A DNA stretch of 48,657 nt from an uncultured Eubacteriales bacterium (GCA_900315605.1 OMZU01000011.1:1-48657), one strand, 5' to 3'. Positions 8,796 through 20,789 are shown, numbered from the stretch's first letter. Notes: generated by a model from the letters alone, not told the origin. Numbers and translations are program-made.

Positions 8796-9691
8796 GCCGT
8801 TATCTCCATTAATGACATTTGTTTTGGAAGCGAATAAAGCAACGAGTTACTTATGTACAAAGCTTCAAATGTGGTAGCCTTTCTGCCCAAAAGCACCGAC
8901 TGAGTTGATACGCCGGCATTGAGCATGATTTTTTTGCAGCCCAGACTTTCAGGCAAATCCTCGCCGTATTTCTTTTCGCCGCAGACGCCGTCATAGCTGA
9001 TAATATAATCAACATTTTTATCGTTCAATATCTTGATCGCCTGAGCAAACTCGCCGAACGGAACGCCTGAAAAATAGCGGCTGTCCCTGACGTTTGTAAC
9101 GCCCTGATACGGAGGATCCATATAAACCAAGTCTCCCGGACGCGCCGTTTCAAGAATCTCGTGATAATCAAGCGCGTAAAAGCTCGTCCTGCCTTTCAGC
9201 AAGTCTGAAACTGAATAAACGTTTTGTTTCATAGTTTCGGGATTTGTTCCGTGTCTGCGTTTATCGGGCGACTGATTAAAATTGCCTTTTCCTCCGTATC
9301 TGACCGCACCCTTTACGCATCTTGCGATCAAATATAACATATTTGCCGGACTTTCCTGCCCGTTGTTAAACCTGTCGCGCACCTCATAAAAATGCTCAAC
9401 ATGGTTTTCGCCGTATAAAAACTGCTCGTTCCAAACTCTTTTGTATTCCTCGGCAAGCCGGGAAGGATTTTCGACTGCCTCTTTCAGCAGTCCTACAAGC
9501 GGCTTGTTCAAATCGTTTATAATATACGAATCCGCCCTGTTTTCCGCTGCGGCAGCAATCGAAACGGCAGCCATGCCGGAAAACGGCTCAATAAGTCTGT
9601 TGAATTTTTCGGGCATATATTTTAATATCTGAGGCGCAAGCTTTCGCTTTGATCCCTGATACTGTACGATATGCGGAATTTTTCCGTTCAT
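8792..9691 (-). CDS. D12-class DNA adenine N6-methyltransferase (type II R-M)
   Basis: A 299-residue enzyme that would transfer a methyl group from S-adenosylmethionine to adenine N6 in the site cut by the adjacent nuclease. The Dam/D12 signs are in order: QYQGSKRKLAP (11-20) for the N-terminal cofactor loop, EPFSGMAAV (35-43) as motif I, an INDLNKPLV strand (58-66), a target-recognition region at ~80-180, and the catalytic DPPY at 192-195. The length is normal for the class. AAAGG lies 11 bases before the ATG. The stop overlaps the nuclease start by four bases. It is preceded, 53 bases away on the same strand, by the ybaK-like gene, and no separate promoter is evident. Confidence 0.92.
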   Translation of the reverse strand: MNGKIPHIVQYQGSKRKLAPQILKYMPEKFNRLIEPFSGMAAVSIAAAAENRADSYIINDLNKPLVGLLKEAVENPSRLAEEYKRVWNEQFLYGENHVEHFYEVRDRFNNGQESPANMLYLIARCVKGAVRYGGKGNFNQSPDKRRHGTNPETMKQNVYSVSDLLKGRTSFYALDYHEILETARPGDLVYMDPPYQGVTNVRDSRYFSGVPFGEFAQAIKILNDKNVDYIISYDGVCGEKKYGEDLPESLGCKKIMLNAGVSTQSVLLGRKATTFEALYISNSLLYSLPKQMSLMEITA

Positions 9692-9743
9692 TTATTATCA
9701 GCCTTTCTCTCAGTTTTCTGCACGACAACAGTAATGGAAAGCT

Positions 9744-10226
9744 TTATTTCACAATATCCGCGCACTGACCGTCTGTCAGTGCTATCAGCGCGCTTGGCTC
9801 AAGGTCGATCTGATATCCGATTTTGCCTGCGCTTACTATTATATTAGGTATATCGAGCGCGGTGATGTGGTAGGTGGTCTTGTATTTTTTCTTCATGCCA
9901 ACGGGTGAACAGCCTCCGCGCACGTAGCCGGTCACCTTGGTGATATCCTTTACGTGGATCATCTCTACCGACTTTTCGCCCACGCTTGCGGCGCATTTTT
10001 TGAGGTCAAGCTCCTTGTCCACAGGCACGACAAAAACATAGTAGTCCCTGCCGCTGCCCTTGGTCACAAGGGTCTTGAAAACGCAGGAGGGGTCTTGCCC
10101 CAACAGCCTTGCCACGCTCACGCCGTCAACGGCTTCCTTGCCGTGAGGGTATTCGTGAGCCTTGTAGGGGATCTTTTCTTTTTCGAGTATTCGCATTACA
10201 TTAGTCTTGAATTCTGCCACGATCAT
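9744..10226 (-). CDS. ybaK: YbaK/EbsC-type Cys-tRNA(Pro) deacylase
   Basis: A 160-residue cytoplasmic editing enzyme that, in this family, hydrolyses cysteine mis-attached to tRNA(Pro) by prolyl-tRNA synthetase. The family layout is clear: an N-terminal EKEKIPYKAHEYPH strand-helix, VFKTLVTKG in the core with the conserved lysine, an AASVGEKSVEM stretch, and the GYVRGGCSPVGMKK loop. The length equals that of E. coli YbaK (159) if translation starts at the ATG at 10226; an in-frame GTG two codons later is also possible and neither has a strong ribosome site. The longer frame extending to 10265 would add residues not seen in the family. It may head a minus-strand transcript running into the methylase. 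Confidence 0.9.
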   Translation of the reverse strand: MIVAEFKTNVMRILEKEKIPYKAHEYPHGKEAVDGVSVARLLGQDPSCVFKTLVTKGSGRDYYVFVVPVDKELDLKKCAASVGEKSVEMIHVKDITKVTGYVRGGCSPVGMKKKYKTTYHITALDIPNIIVSAGKIGYQIDLEPSALIALTDGQCADIVK

Positions 10227-10295
10227 CACCACTATGATTTTATAGCCGCGCAACCGCAATGTCAAGAAAAAAAAGAAGTTTTTAATAATAAAATT

Positions 10296-10327
10296 AGCCT
10301 CCTGCCTATTAGAAATGGCAGAAGGCT
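10296..10327 (-). terminator. Terminator of the beta-helix protein gene
   Basis: AGCCTCCTGCC and GGCAGAAGGCT form an 11-base stem with one mismatch and a 10-base loop, just past the minus-strand stop at 10336. A/T-rich runs lie on both sides, with AATTTTATTA downstream on the minus strand. Confidence 0.7.
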
Positions 10328-10335
10328 GTAAAAAA

Positions 10336-12327
10336 TCATTTTAAGGATAGATTGTTATAAGTTCTATTTGCATTAAACACGCATTTTTTTGTAACACTGT
10401 AATAGTTCTTGTATGTGCACTTATGCACACGCGTCACTTCATAGGTATAAGTTTCACCAAATTTCGCATCATTATCAGTGTAGCTTGTTTTATTTGCAGA
10501 AACCCATTTTTTTACTGTTGTTTTTTTGGAGTCTGTTCTTTCAATTAAATAATAGTCATTACCATATTTATTAAAATCGCAAGTTTTGCACTTATCCTTG
10601 TCCCATTTAATTGTAACACTTGTTTTTGTTCTGTTGGCAACAGCATTTGTTGGAGCAAATGGGATTTCTGAAACCGAAGCATCTTCACGTTCACATTTGT
10701 TGGAATCCGGAACAAATACACCTTTATCTAAAAGTTTAGTTACATTTTTATTCGCAAAAAGTCTGTATTTAGTTGCCCCTTCTACCGGAGTGAAAACACA
10801 TCTGTAAGTATCATTGCTGTTCTTAATCCATAAAACGTCACTTCTTGTGTAAGGATGCGCTTTACCGTCTATGTCGTAATAATAAAGATCATATGAGGTT
10901 GCTTCACCATATTTTTTAAACCACAATTGGTATTGCTTTGCGCTTATCTTTGTAAGAGAAGTAACATCAACATAATTCTGAATTTCTATATTTGAAACTT
11001 CATTGTGTTGATGGGAAGTACCTGCCTTTTTTAAATCTTCGTCTTTTATTAAAAAGAAATTATTATTGAAATTAAAATCAGAATACCCATTTATATTAAC
11101 AGCTTTATCATAGTAATCAATAAATGCATTATCTGTTACCGTAATATTTTTACCTGCTTCTCCGCTGTGGTTACCGATTCCACGTATTACGTTTTTAAAT
11201 ACACAGCCTTTTACCACTACGTTTTCTGACAGATTACTCTTATCTATACTATACTTTTCCGAAAAAAATCCGTATGGGAAATTCTTTAAATATGAACATT
11301 CAATTTGAACTGCTTCATAATTTGGACTGATTTTTTCATCTTCTTTATCACTTTCTATTCCAGCTTTAAATTCAGAAGGTGTCAAATTTCTTTGTATTTT
11401 TTTATCATCATTATAAAGAAGATCTCTGAAAATACAATTTTCAACCTTTGAATCTTTAACACAAGCTAACTCAAATACATGACAATTGTAAATTCCGTTA
11501 AAGAATTCGCAGTTAAGTATATTAATATTACTCGCTTGAATAAATTTACCGATTTCAGAATAACCGTTTGACAGATTAAACTTTATATTATTAAGAGTAA
11601 TATTTCCTGAACCTCCAAATTTTTGAGTTAGTTTTTTAGAAGCATTGTCATCTGTATTAATAAAGGTATAGGGAAGCTTATTTTCATTTTTTCTTTTCTC
11701 TTTTTTTATTATAATATTTTTATCGGGAGCACAAAGAGAGGTGTTTGAATAAACTCTGAATGTACCATAGATTTTATATTGATAATCACAGTTTTTATTC
11801 GGATTGTTTTCAGGCATATAATAAAAGTTAATAGTAAGTTTTGATCCTTCTACCTCATTGATACAATTATCGAGAACTCTCTGTAAATCAAATTCATTAC
11901 CGTACTCTGTAACTCCGTCACTATCATTAAGTTTAGCATTACTTCTTGTAAAAGTCTTTTTAAAAGGAGTTCCACCATTATTGTAGTAAAAAATCTTTTC
12001 GTATTTGTCCTCCTTACCGGGTTCTGAATATCTAAATGTAATAACAGCTCCCGGTTCACACTCTAAATAATTATCTTTTTGTCTACCGAAATAAACGATT
12101 GTTGGATTTTTTGTATCTTCATATAAATCATCGTCAATTTTTTTGAAACTTTCTTTATAACCTTTGTCATTTTTACGATAGGTTCTGCGAAAAGTACACG
12201 TTCTTTCGTTGCTATTTGAATTATTACCAGCAGCCATAACATTAGCTGTCAATAATTGAGAGCCTAATGCTGTTGTGAAACACAACAACAGGCTTATTGT
12301 AATTTTTTTAAATTTTGAAAAGTTCAT
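10336..12327 (-). CDS. Secreted parallel beta-helix protein with C-terminal Fn3-like domain
   Basis: A 663-residue exported protein of unknown substrate. The start is taken as the ATG at 12327, which has AAGGAG 7 bases upstream; an ATG two codons earlier sits too close to that site. Residues 1-33 form a signal peptide. Residues ~200-440 hold repeated short strands of the right-handed beta-helix type (N-I-x-I-L-N-C-E-F, VENCIFRD, VVVKGCVFKN, ITVTDNAF, FNFNNNFF), as in pectate-lyase-like and NosD-like folds. Residues ~555-645 look like a fibronectin type III domain (PTNAVANRTKTSVTIKWD, ending in TYTYEVT). There is no anchor, so it is probably released. Its base composition is far more AT-rich than its neighbours, and codons end mostly in A/T, suggesting acquisition. 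It may be a polysaccharide lyase or a glycan-binding protein; no catalytic residue can be assigned. Confidence 0.8.
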   Translation of the reverse strand: MNFSKFKKITISLLLCFTTALGSQLLTANVMAAGNNSNSNERTCTFRRTYRKNDKGYKESFKKIDDDLYEDTKNPTIVYFGRQKDNYLECEPGAVITFRYSEPGKEDKYEKIFYYNNGGTPFKKTFTRSNAKLNDSDGVTEYGNEFDLQRVLDNCINEVEGSKLTINFYYMPENNPNKNCDYQYKIYGTFRVYSNTSLCAPDKNIIIKKEKRKNENKLPYTFINTDDNASKKLTQKFGGSGNITLNNIKFNLSNGYSEIGKFIQASNINILNCEFFNGIYNCHVFELACVKDSKVENCIFRDLLYNDDKKIQRNLTPSEFKAGIESDKEDEKISPNYEAVQIECSYLKNFPYGFFSEKYSIDKSNLSENVVVKGCVFKNVIRGIGNHSGEAGKNITVTDNAFIDYYDKAVNINGYSDFNFNNNFFLIKDEDLKKAGTSHQHNEVSNIEIQNYVDVTSLTKISAKQYQLWFKKYGEATSYDLYYYDIDGKAHPYTRSDVLWIKNSNDTYRCVFTPVEGATKYRLFANKNVTKLLDKGVFVPDSNKCEREDASVSEIPFAPTNAVANRTKTSVTIKWDKDKCKTCDFNKYGNDYYLIERTDSKKTTVKKWVSANKTSYTDNDAKFGETYTYEVTRVHKCTYKNYYSVTKKCVFNANRTYNNLSLK

Positions 12328-12365
12328 TCCCATACTCCTTTAAAAATTTATTTTTTGTCTGAAAA

Positions 12366-12371
12366 AGTATA
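12366..12371 (-). promoter_or_regulatory. Candidate extended -10 promoter for the beta-helix gene
   Basis: On the minus strand TATACT is preceded by TGG, an extended -10 form, within very AT-rich DNA. No convincing -35 is seen. It is about 40 bases before the start codon. Confidence 0.45.
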
Positions 12372-12576
12372 CCATATATTTTAAAAAATTACTATTGAAA
12401 TTTGTAACAAACATGTTTATTCTTACTATAATCAAACTGTAGCTTTTATATCAAGTGAAAACAATTTATTCACATAGAATCTAAATAAAAAAGTATTTCG
12501 ACATAACATTAGTATTTGTTTTTCATTACTCAAGCCATATTATTGGAAAAATCGCTTAATTTCTTCACGTTTTTTC
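12372..12576. other. AT-rich spacer between divergent genes
   Basis: About 200 bases of strongly AT-rich DNA between the beta-helix gene and the ATPase promoter. I see no gene, terminator or clear operator in it. Confidence 0.4.
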
Positions 12577-12605
12577 TTGATTTTTTCGGCAATATGTGGT
12601 ATATT
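12577..12605 (+). promoter_or_regulatory. Sigma-A type promoter of the V-ATPase operon
   Basis: TTGATT (12577-12582), a 17-base spacer and TATATT (12600-12605) form a good housekeeping promoter. A weak hairpin (TCCCG with CGGGA, ~12627-12646) lies in the short leader, followed by AAAGGAGG before the first gene. Confidence 0.75.
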
Positions 12606-12661
12606 GTATTATGTATTTATATATCCCGTCTGATTTGCCGGGATTTTAAAGGAGGATTCAA

Positions 12662-12973
12662 ATGGCAAAATCCATGTTAGACGCGATCCGCGCCGCGGAG
12701 GAAGAAGCCTCTGCGCGCGAGGCTCAGGCAAAGCAAAGCGCGCTTGAAGCCGAGGAACAGGCAAAAAAAGACGCCGCCGCTCTTGTTAAGGAGCTTGAGG
12801 CAAATGCCGGGGCAAAGGCGGAAGCGATGTTTGAATCGGCTCGCGCCGAGGGCGAAAAGCTCTCGGAAAAGGCGGCAAAGGACGCAGAGGCTGAGTGCAG
12901 CAAGATCTCTGCGGTCGCCGAAAAAAACCGTAACAAAGTTATCAAAAGCGCGGCTGCGATCCTTGTTAGCTGA
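12662..12973 (+). CDS. ntpF: V-type ATPase peripheral stalk subunit G/H-like (NtpF position)
   Basis: A 103-residue, almost entirely alpha-helical protein rich in Ala, Glu and Lys (about 80% in these plus Gln, Arg and Ser), as expected of the stalk subunit that pairs with subunit E in a long coiled coil and holds the catalytic head against rotation. The C-terminal part (NKVIKSAAAILVS) resembles the end of archaeal AhaH/bacterial NtpF proteins. It is the first gene of the operon, the place of ntpF in Enterococcus hirae. The ribosome site AAAGGAGG is optimal. Its sequence is low in complexity, so the assignment rests on position, size and helix pattern together. Confidence 0.8.
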   Translation: MAKSMLDAIRAAEEEASAREAQAKQSALEAEEQAKKDAAALVKELEANAGAKAEAMFESARAEGEKLSEKAAKDAEAECSKISAVAEKNRNKVIKSAAAILVS

Positions 12974-13016
12974 CAGCTTTTTGGCATGATGAAAATAAAA
13001 GTGTGGTGATACCAAA

Positions 13017-15474
<2,458 letters not shown>

Positions 15475-15757
15475 TCACAAGCTTAAAAATGGTTTATCGG
15501 TTCTGAATAACAAGCTTTTGACCAACATTGCAAGCTTACCGAAAAACGTTGTAGGGGCGACCATTGGTCGCCTGTGAACCAAACGTTTCTTGATTTCACG
15601 GATAAAAACGAAAGCCCGGCTTTCTGAATTATCACTTTGTTTTTTAATCAAAGCTTGCTCTGAGGCGACCAATGGTCGCCCCTACAAAGGCTTTATTCAA
15701 ACGCCGAAGATAACCGATTATTTATACGAATAATAGATAAAGAAAGGTGGGGTCTGT
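15475..15757. other. Long gap inside the ATPase operon
   Basis: Between K and E lie 283 non-coding bases, while all other gaps in the operon are under 50. They hold three ACAAGCTT/GCAAGCTT repeats (~15479-15533), an inverted-repeat element (15549-15687) and an AT-rich stretch before the E ribosome site. No clear promoter is seen. Confidence 0.6.
15549..15687. mobile_element. Inverted-repeat element (MITE/REP-like) within the ntp operon
   Basis: Two perfect 24-base inverted arms (15549-15572 and 15664-15687), starting TTGTAGGGGCGACC, bracket about 90 bases without a gene. Each arm contains its own palindrome, GCGACCATTGGTCGC, so the RNA could fold as two small hairpins or one long one. No target duplication is obvious. 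The pattern suggests a dispersed repeat inserted into the operon, possibly acting as an RNA processing or stability site. Confidence 0.65.
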
Positions 15758-16339
15758 ATGAACGGCGGCGACAAGCTTTTGAGCCGCATTAAATCAGACT
15801 GCGACGAAAGCGTGAGGGCGATTGAGGCAAAGTCCGCGGAGGTTTGCTCCGGGATCATTGCAGAAGCGCAAAAGCAGGGCGACAAATCCGCCGGCGAGAT
15901 CTTGCGCAAGGCTCAGACAAAGGTCGAGCAAATCAACGCCTCCTCAAAAAGCCGCGCGGAGCTTGAGACCCGCAACGCTTTGCTCAAAAGGCGCAGAAGC
16001 GAAATCGACAAAACCCTTGACGGACTTCGCGATTATCTGGTTAATCTCAGCGACAACGAATATTTTGAATACATATACAAGCTGGCTGCAAAGCTTTCGG
16101 GCAAAAAGGGCATGGTCCACATGAACCAAAGGGATCTTGACAGGATGCCCCTGGACTTTATTTTGCAGCTTGCCAAAAACGGACTGATCGCGCTTGTCAG
16201 CAAAACTCCCGTTGACATTGCCGGAGGCTTTATACTCAAAAGCGGAGATATTGAAGAAAACATGGACTTTTCGGCTCTGATTGCCGCAAAGCGCGACGAG
16301 ATTGAAGACAAAATCAACCGTGAGCTTTTTGCGGAATAG
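15758..16339 (+). CDS. ntpE: V-type ATPase subunit E (peripheral stalk)
   Basis: A 193-residue stalk protein. The first ~95 residues are a long charged helix (Lys/Glu/Ala/Arg) that pairs with the G-like subunit. The C-terminal ~95 residues form the globular head that binds the catalytic ring (SDNEYFEYIYKLAAKL, then AGGFILKSGDIEENMDFSALI, the conserved end of the family). The length is usual. The ribosome site GAAAGGTGG precedes the ATG. It is the first gene after the repeat-containing gap, so its level relative to K may depend on that gap. The gene is 8 bases from ntpC. Confidence 0.93.
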   Translation: MNGGDKLLSRIKSDCDESVRAIEAKSAEVCSGIIAEAQKQGDKSAGEILRKAQTKVEQINASSKSRAELETRNALLKRRRSEIDKTLDGLRDYLVNLSDNEYFEYIYKLAAKLSGKKGMVHMNQRDLDRMPLDFILQLAKNGLIALVSKTPVDIAGGFILKSGDIEENMDFSALIAAKRDEIEDKINRELFAE

Positions 16340-16347
16340 GAGGATTT

Positions 16348-17319
16348 ATGGCTTTATCATATGAATTTTCCATAGGCTCCGTCCGCGCAAGAGAAAACGC
16401 CATGCTCTCATCCCAGGACATCGACCGTATGCTCGGCTGCAAATCCGAGGCGGAGCTTGCGGCGTATTTGTCCGACAAGGGCTATGGCGAGGGCAAAACT
16501 CTTGACGAGATAATTTCCTCTCACGAGGGCGCGGTCTGGGAATACCTGAGAACCACAGCCCCCGATTTTGAGCTTTTTTCTCCGTTTATTATCCAAAACG
16601 ACATTCACAACCTAAAGGTCGTGCTAAAGGGCACAATGGCTGACAGGCAGTATGAGCATCTGCTTGCGCAGCCCTGCCAAATCGATTCCAAGACTCTGAT
16701 AGAGGCTGTTGAAAAACGCAGGTTCAGCCTGCTTCCTGAATGGCTTTCAAAGCCGGCGGACGAGGCGTATGAGATCATCGCCCACACAGGCGACGCCCGG
16801 CTTTGCGACGCGATAATCGACCGCGCCGCAATGGAGCGGATATTGAGCCTTTCGGAAAAATCAGACTCTTGGTTTTTGAAGGAATATTTCAAAACAACTG
16901 TTTTTTATAACGATATCAAGATCGCGATAAGAAGCTCGCGCACCAACGCCGGCAAGGATTATCTTGTCAGGGCACTCTGCGAGGTCGAGGATTTTAGGAT
17001 GAACTCCGTTATCAACGCCTCGCTCAAGGGCGCGGATTACCTTATCGGCGAGCTTGAAAAATTCAGCGAATACGAATGTAACAAGGCGATAGCCGAGTAC
17101 AAAAAATCCCCTTCTGCCTTTGAGCGGTTTGTTGACGACAAGCTTATCGGGGCTGCAAAGGAGATTTGCAAGCGCGCCGGAGAGGGCGCGGAACCGATCG
17201 TGGGTTATTTTATCGGATGCGAAGCAGAAAAAAAGATAATCAATATTATTGCAAGCGGAATCCGAACCCAAACCCCGACAGAGCAAATCAGAGAAAGGCT
17301 GCGTGAGATCTATGGCTAA
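16348..17319 (+). CDS. ntpC: V-type ATPase subunit C (d)
   Basis: A 323-residue, all-helical subunit that sits on the K ring and links it to the central shaft. It opens with SYEFSIGSVRARENAMLSSQDIDRML, typical of the V-ATPase C/AC39 family, and contains the three related helical lobes expected for it (LKVVLKG, IAIRSSRTNAG, GCEAEKKIINIIASGIR). The length fits the family (about 330). GGAGG lies 6 bases before the ATG, and its end overlaps the F subunit start by 8 bases. Confidence 0.93.
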   Translation: MALSYEFSIGSVRARENAMLSSQDIDRMLGCKSEAELAAYLSDKGYGEGKTLDEIISSHEGAVWEYLRTTAPDFELFSPFIIQNDIHNLKVVLKGTMADRQYEHLLAQPCQIDSKTLIEAVEKRRFSLLPEWLSKPADEAYEIIAHTGDARLCDAIIDRAAMERILSLSEKSDSWFLKEYFKTTVFYNDIKIAIRSSRTNAGKDYLVRALCEVEDFRMNSVINASLKGADYLIGELEKFSEYECNKAIAEYKKSPSAFERFVDDKLIGAAKEICKRAGEGAEPIVGYFIGCEAEKKIINIIASGIRTQTPTEQIRERLREIYG

Positions 17320-17635
17320 AAATCTCGCCGTTATCGGCGACAGCGAAAGCATAAAGGGCTTTTCTGCGATCGGGCTCGACATTTTCCCCTGCGACGCCGC
17401 CGACAATGCGGCGCATCTGTTCAGAAGGATCGCGGACAGCGACAACTACGCCGTGATTTATCTTACGGAGGAAATTTTCAACTCTGTTGAAAAGGAACGT
17501 CTGCGCTATGAAGAAAGACTTACCCCGGCGGTCATCCCGATCCCGGGCGTAAAGGGCAGCCTTTCAACAGGCAGGGCAAGACTGTCGTCCTTTGTTGAAA
17601 AGGCGGTAGGCTCAGACATTATCTTCAATAATTGA
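17312..17635 (+). CDS. ntpG: V-type ATPase subunit F (central shaft; NtpG)
   Basis: A 107-residue shaft subunit with a Rossmann-like alpha/beta fold. The start ATG at 17312 gives [21 protein letters not shown], the canonical opening of the family; a longer in-frame reading from 17249 lies inside ntpC and is rejected. Further signs are [11 protein letters not shown] in the middle and VIPIPG near the end. It overlaps ntpC by 8 bases. Subunit F couples ATP hydrolysis in A/B to rotation together with D. Confidence 0.95.
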   Translation: MAKNLAVIGDSESIKGFSAIGLDIFPCDAADNAAHLFRRIADSDNYAVIYLTEEIFNSVEKERLRYEERLTPAVIPIPGVKGSLSTGRARLSSFVEKAVGSDIIFNN

Positions 17636-17646
17636 GGTGTACTAAA

Positions 17647-19401
17647 TTGAATTCAGGTATAATAACTAAGGTCGCGGGTCCTCTGGTCATTGCAGAGGGT
17701 ATGCGCGACGCCAATATGTTCGACGTTGTGCGCGTCAGCAGCCAAAGGCTGATCGGCGAGATCATCGAGATGCACGGCGACAAGGCGTCAATTCAGGTAT
17801 ATGAGGAAACCTCCGGTCTAGGCCCCGGAGAGGAGGTCGTTTCAACAGGCGCGCCCCTTTCGGTTGAGCTGGGTCCCGGACTTATCGGCTCGATCTACGA
17901 CGGTATTCAAAGACCGCTCAACGAGATCATGAAGGTCGCCGGAACAAACCTCAAGCGCGGAGTTGACGTTCCCTCGCTTAATCACACCAAAAAGTGGAAG
18001 TTCAAGCCGTCGGTAAAGAACGGCGATTCCGTAAAGTCCGGCGATATCCTGGGAACAGTTCAGGAAACCCCGGCGGTGCTCCACAAGATACTTGTTCCAA
18101 ACAAGGTCGAGGGCAAGGTAAGCAATATCAAGGAAGGCGAATTTACGCTTGACGAGGTTGTTGCCGTTGTTGGCGACGCCGAGGTCAAGATGTTCACGAC
18201 CTGGCCTGTCCGCGTGGGCAGACCCTACAAAAAGAAGCTTTCTCCCGATATTTTGCTCACAACAGGTCAGCGACCGATCGACACCCTCTTCCCCCTTGCC
18301 AAGGGCGGCGTAGCTGCGGTTCCGGGTCCGTTCGGTTCGGGCAAGACCGTTGTTCAGCACCAGCTTGCAAAATGGGCTGCGGCTGACATAATCGTATACA
18401 TCGGCTGCGGCGAGCGCGGCAACGAAATGACCGACGTTCTCAACGAGTTCCCGGAGCTTAAGGATCCGCGCACGGGCAACTCGCTTATGGAGCGTACCGT
18501 GCTTATTGCAAACACCTCCGACATGCCGGTTGCGGCGCGTGAGGCTTCGATCTACACGGGAATCACGATCGCCGAATATTTCCGCGACATGGGCTACACC
18601 GTTGCGCTTATGGCGGATTCAACCTCGCGCTGGGCAGAGGCTCTGCGTGAGATGTCGGGTCGTCTTGAAGAAATGCCCGGCGAAGAGGGCTACCCGGCTT
18701 ATCTGGGAAGCCGTCTGGCTCAGTTCTATGAGCGTGCCGGAAGAGTTATTGTAAACGGAACCAAGGATACCGAGGGCGCGCTCTCTGTTATCGGCGCGGT
18801 TTCGCCTCCGGGCGGCGATATCTCGGAGCCTGTTTCGCAGGCAACGCTGAGGATCGTCAAGGTGTTCTGGGGTCTTGACGCAAACCTGGCTTACAAGCGT
18901 CACTTCCCGGCAATCAACTGGCTGACCTCATATTCGCTCTACACCGACCAGCTTTCCGCCTGGTATTCCGAGAACGCGGCTCCCGACTTTATGGAGCTCA
19001 GAGGCAAGCTCATGGCTCTGCTTCAGGAAGAAAGCGAATTGCAGGAGATCGTAAACCTTGTTGGTATGGACGCGCTGTCCGCTCCCGACAGACTCAAGCT
19101 CGAGAGCGCGCGCTCTATCCGCGAGGACTATCTGCATCAAAACGCCTTTGACGCGACCGACACCTATACCTCGCTCAAAAAGCAGGTGCTGATGATGCGC
19201 GCCATCCTCAGCTACTACGACAAGGCTATGGACACGCTCAACAAGGGCGCGGATATTGAAATGCTTGTTAATATTCCGGTTCGCGAGAGGATCGGAAGAT
19301 TCAAATATACAGCGGAAAATCAGATCGAGGGCGAATTTGACTCGATCGAGGCTCAGCTTGACAGCGAGCTTGCAGACGTTTTGAAAAGGAGTGATGACTG
19401 A
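17647..19401 (+). CDS. ntpA: V-type ATPase catalytic subunit A
   Basis: A 584-residue catalytic subunit. It has the Walker A loop GPFGSGKT at 227-234, the [10 protein letters not shown] signature containing the catalytic glutamate, and an [27 protein letters not shown] stretch in two parts. The 'non-homologous' bulge of ~90 residues typical of A subunits lies before the Walker A motif. The start is taken as TTG at 17647, with GAGGTG 8 bases upstream, giving [15 protein letters not shown] as in homologues; an in-frame TTG at 17632 overlaps the previous stop and is too close to any ribosome site. The stop shares a base with the ntpB start. Confidence 0.97.
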   Translation: MNSGIITKVAGPLVIAEGMRDANMFDVVRVSSQRLIGEIIEMHGDKASIQVYEETSGLGPGEEVVSTGAPLSVELGPGLIGSIYDGIQRPLNEIMKVAGTNLKRGVDVPSLNHTKKWKFKPSVKNGDSVKSGDILGTVQETPAVLHKILVPNKVEGKVSNIKEGEFTLDEVVAVVGDAEVKMFTTWPVRVGRPYKKKLSPDILLTTGQRPIDTLFPLAKGGVAAVPGPFGSGKTVVQHQLAKWAAADIIVYIGCGERGNEMTDVLNEFPELKDPRTGNSLMERTVLIANTSDMPVAAREASIYTGITIAEYFRDMGYTVALMADSTSRWAEALREMSGRLEEMPGEEGYPAYLGSRLAQFYERAGRVIVNGTKDTEGALSVIGAVSPPGGDISEPVSQATLRIVKVFWGLDANLAYKRHFPAINWLTSYSLYTDQLSAWYSENAAPDFMELRGKLMALLQEESELQEIVNLVGMDALSAPDRLKLESARSIREDYLHQNAFDATDTYTSLKKQVLMMRAILSYYDKAMDTLNKGADIEMLVNIPVRERIGRFKYTAENQIEGEFDSIEAQLDSELADVLKRSDD

Positions 19402-20774
19402 TGCCTAAGGAATACCGTACCATTCGTGAGGTTGCGGGACCTCTGATGATGATAAGCGACGTTGACGACGTAAAGTACGACGAGCTGGGCGAGATCGAGC
19501 TTCCGAGCGGCGAGACCCGCCGCTGCAAGGTGCTTGAGGTTGACGGCACCAACGCGCTTGTTCAGTTGTTTGACTCCGCTGCCGGCATTAACCTTGCCGG
19601 TTCAAAGGTAAGATTTTTGGGCAGGTCAATGGAGCTGCCGGTTTCTCCGGATATGCTTTCGCGCGTATTCGACGGACTGGGCAACCCGATCGACGACGGC
19701 CCCGCGCTTATCCCCGAAAAACGCCTTGACATCAACGGAACCCCCATGAACCCGGCGGCGAGAAACTATCCGCAGGAGTTTATCCAGACCGGTATCTCGG
19801 CGATCGACGGACTTAACACCCTGGTAAGAGGTCAGAAGCTTCCTATCTTTTCGGCTTCGGGTCTCCCCCACGCTCAGCTTGCCGCTCAGATCGCGCGTCA
19901 GGCGACCGTAAGAGGCAAAAACGAGCAGTTCGCCGTTGTTTTTGCCGCAATGGGTATCACCTTTGAGGAATCCGACTACTTTGTTCAGTCCTTCCGCGAG
20001 ACCGGCGCGATCGACCGTACAGTTATGTTCGTAAACCTTGCGAACGACCCTGCGATCGAAAGGATCGCGACCCCGAGAATGGCACTTACAGCCGCTGAAT
20101 ACCTTGCCTTTGATCTTGGTATGCACGTGCTTGTAATCATGACAGATATCACAAACTATGCCGACGCACTGCGCGAGGTTTCCGCTGCGCGCAAGGAAGT
20201 CCCCGGACGACGCGGCTATCCCGGCTACATGTACACCGACCTTGCGACTCTTTATGAAAGAGCAGGCAGACTCAGAGGAAACGACGGCTCGATCACCCTG
20301 ATCCCGATTCTTACAATGCCCGAGGACGACAAGACCCACCCGATCCCCGACCTTACCGGCTACATCACCGAGGGTCAGATCATTCTCTCGCGTGAGCTCT
20401 ACCGCAAGGGCGTGACTCCGCCGATCGACGTTCTGCCCTCGCTTTCGCGTTTGAAGGACAAGGGTATCGGACCCGACAGAACACGTAAGGATCACGCGGC
20501 GACAATGAACCAGCTTTTTGCGGCATATGCGCGCGGCAAGGACGCCAGAGAGCTTATGGTCATCTTGGGCGAGGCGGCTCTTACCGAAATGGATAAAAAG
20601 TACGCCGAATTTGCCGAGGCGTTCGAGAGAGAATATGTTTCTCAGGGCTACGACGCAAACCGCTCGATCGAGGAGACCCTTGACATCGGCTGGAAGCTGC
20701 TTGCTATCCTTCCGCGAAGCGAGCTGAAACGAATCAAGGACGATATGCTTGACGAGTTCTATCCCGAAAACTAA
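19401..20774 (+). CDS. ntpB: V-type ATPase regulatory subunit B
   Basis: A 457-residue subunit that alternates with A in the head and completes the nucleotide sites. It begins with [15 protein letters not shown]. As expected for B, the Walker A position is replaced by [19 protein letters not shown], while the arginine-finger region [11 protein letters not shown] is present. The ATG overlaps the ntpA stop by one base, so equal translation of A and B is likely. The length matches the family (about 460). Confidence 0.97.
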   Translation: MPKEYRTIREVAGPLMMISDVDDVKYDELGEIELPSGETRRCKVLEVDGTNALVQLFDSAAGINLAGSKVRFLGRSMELPVSPDMLSRVFDGLGNPIDDGPALIPEKRLDINGTPMNPAARNYPQEFIQTGISAIDGLNTLVRGQKLPIFSASGLPHAQLAAQIARQATVRGKNEQFAVVFAAMGITFEESDYFVQSFRETGAIDRTVMFVNLANDPAIERIATPRMALTAAEYLAFDLGMHVLVIMTDITNYADALREVSAARKEVPGRRGYPGYMYTDLATLYERAGRLRGNDGSITLIPILTMPEDDKTHPIPDLTGYITEGQIILSRELYRKGVTPPIDVLPSLSRLKDKGIGPDRTRKDHAATMNQLFAAYARGKDARELMVILGEAALTEMDKKYAEFAEAFEREYVSQGYDANRSIEETLDIGWKLLAILPRSELKRIKDDMLDEFYPEN

Positions 20775-20789
20775 ACGGGAGGTTCCAAA

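Noticed and set aside
17249-17311. Longer N-terminus for the ATPase F subunit
   Set aside because: The added residues come from the ntpC coding region in another frame, and the family begins at [10 protein letters not shown].
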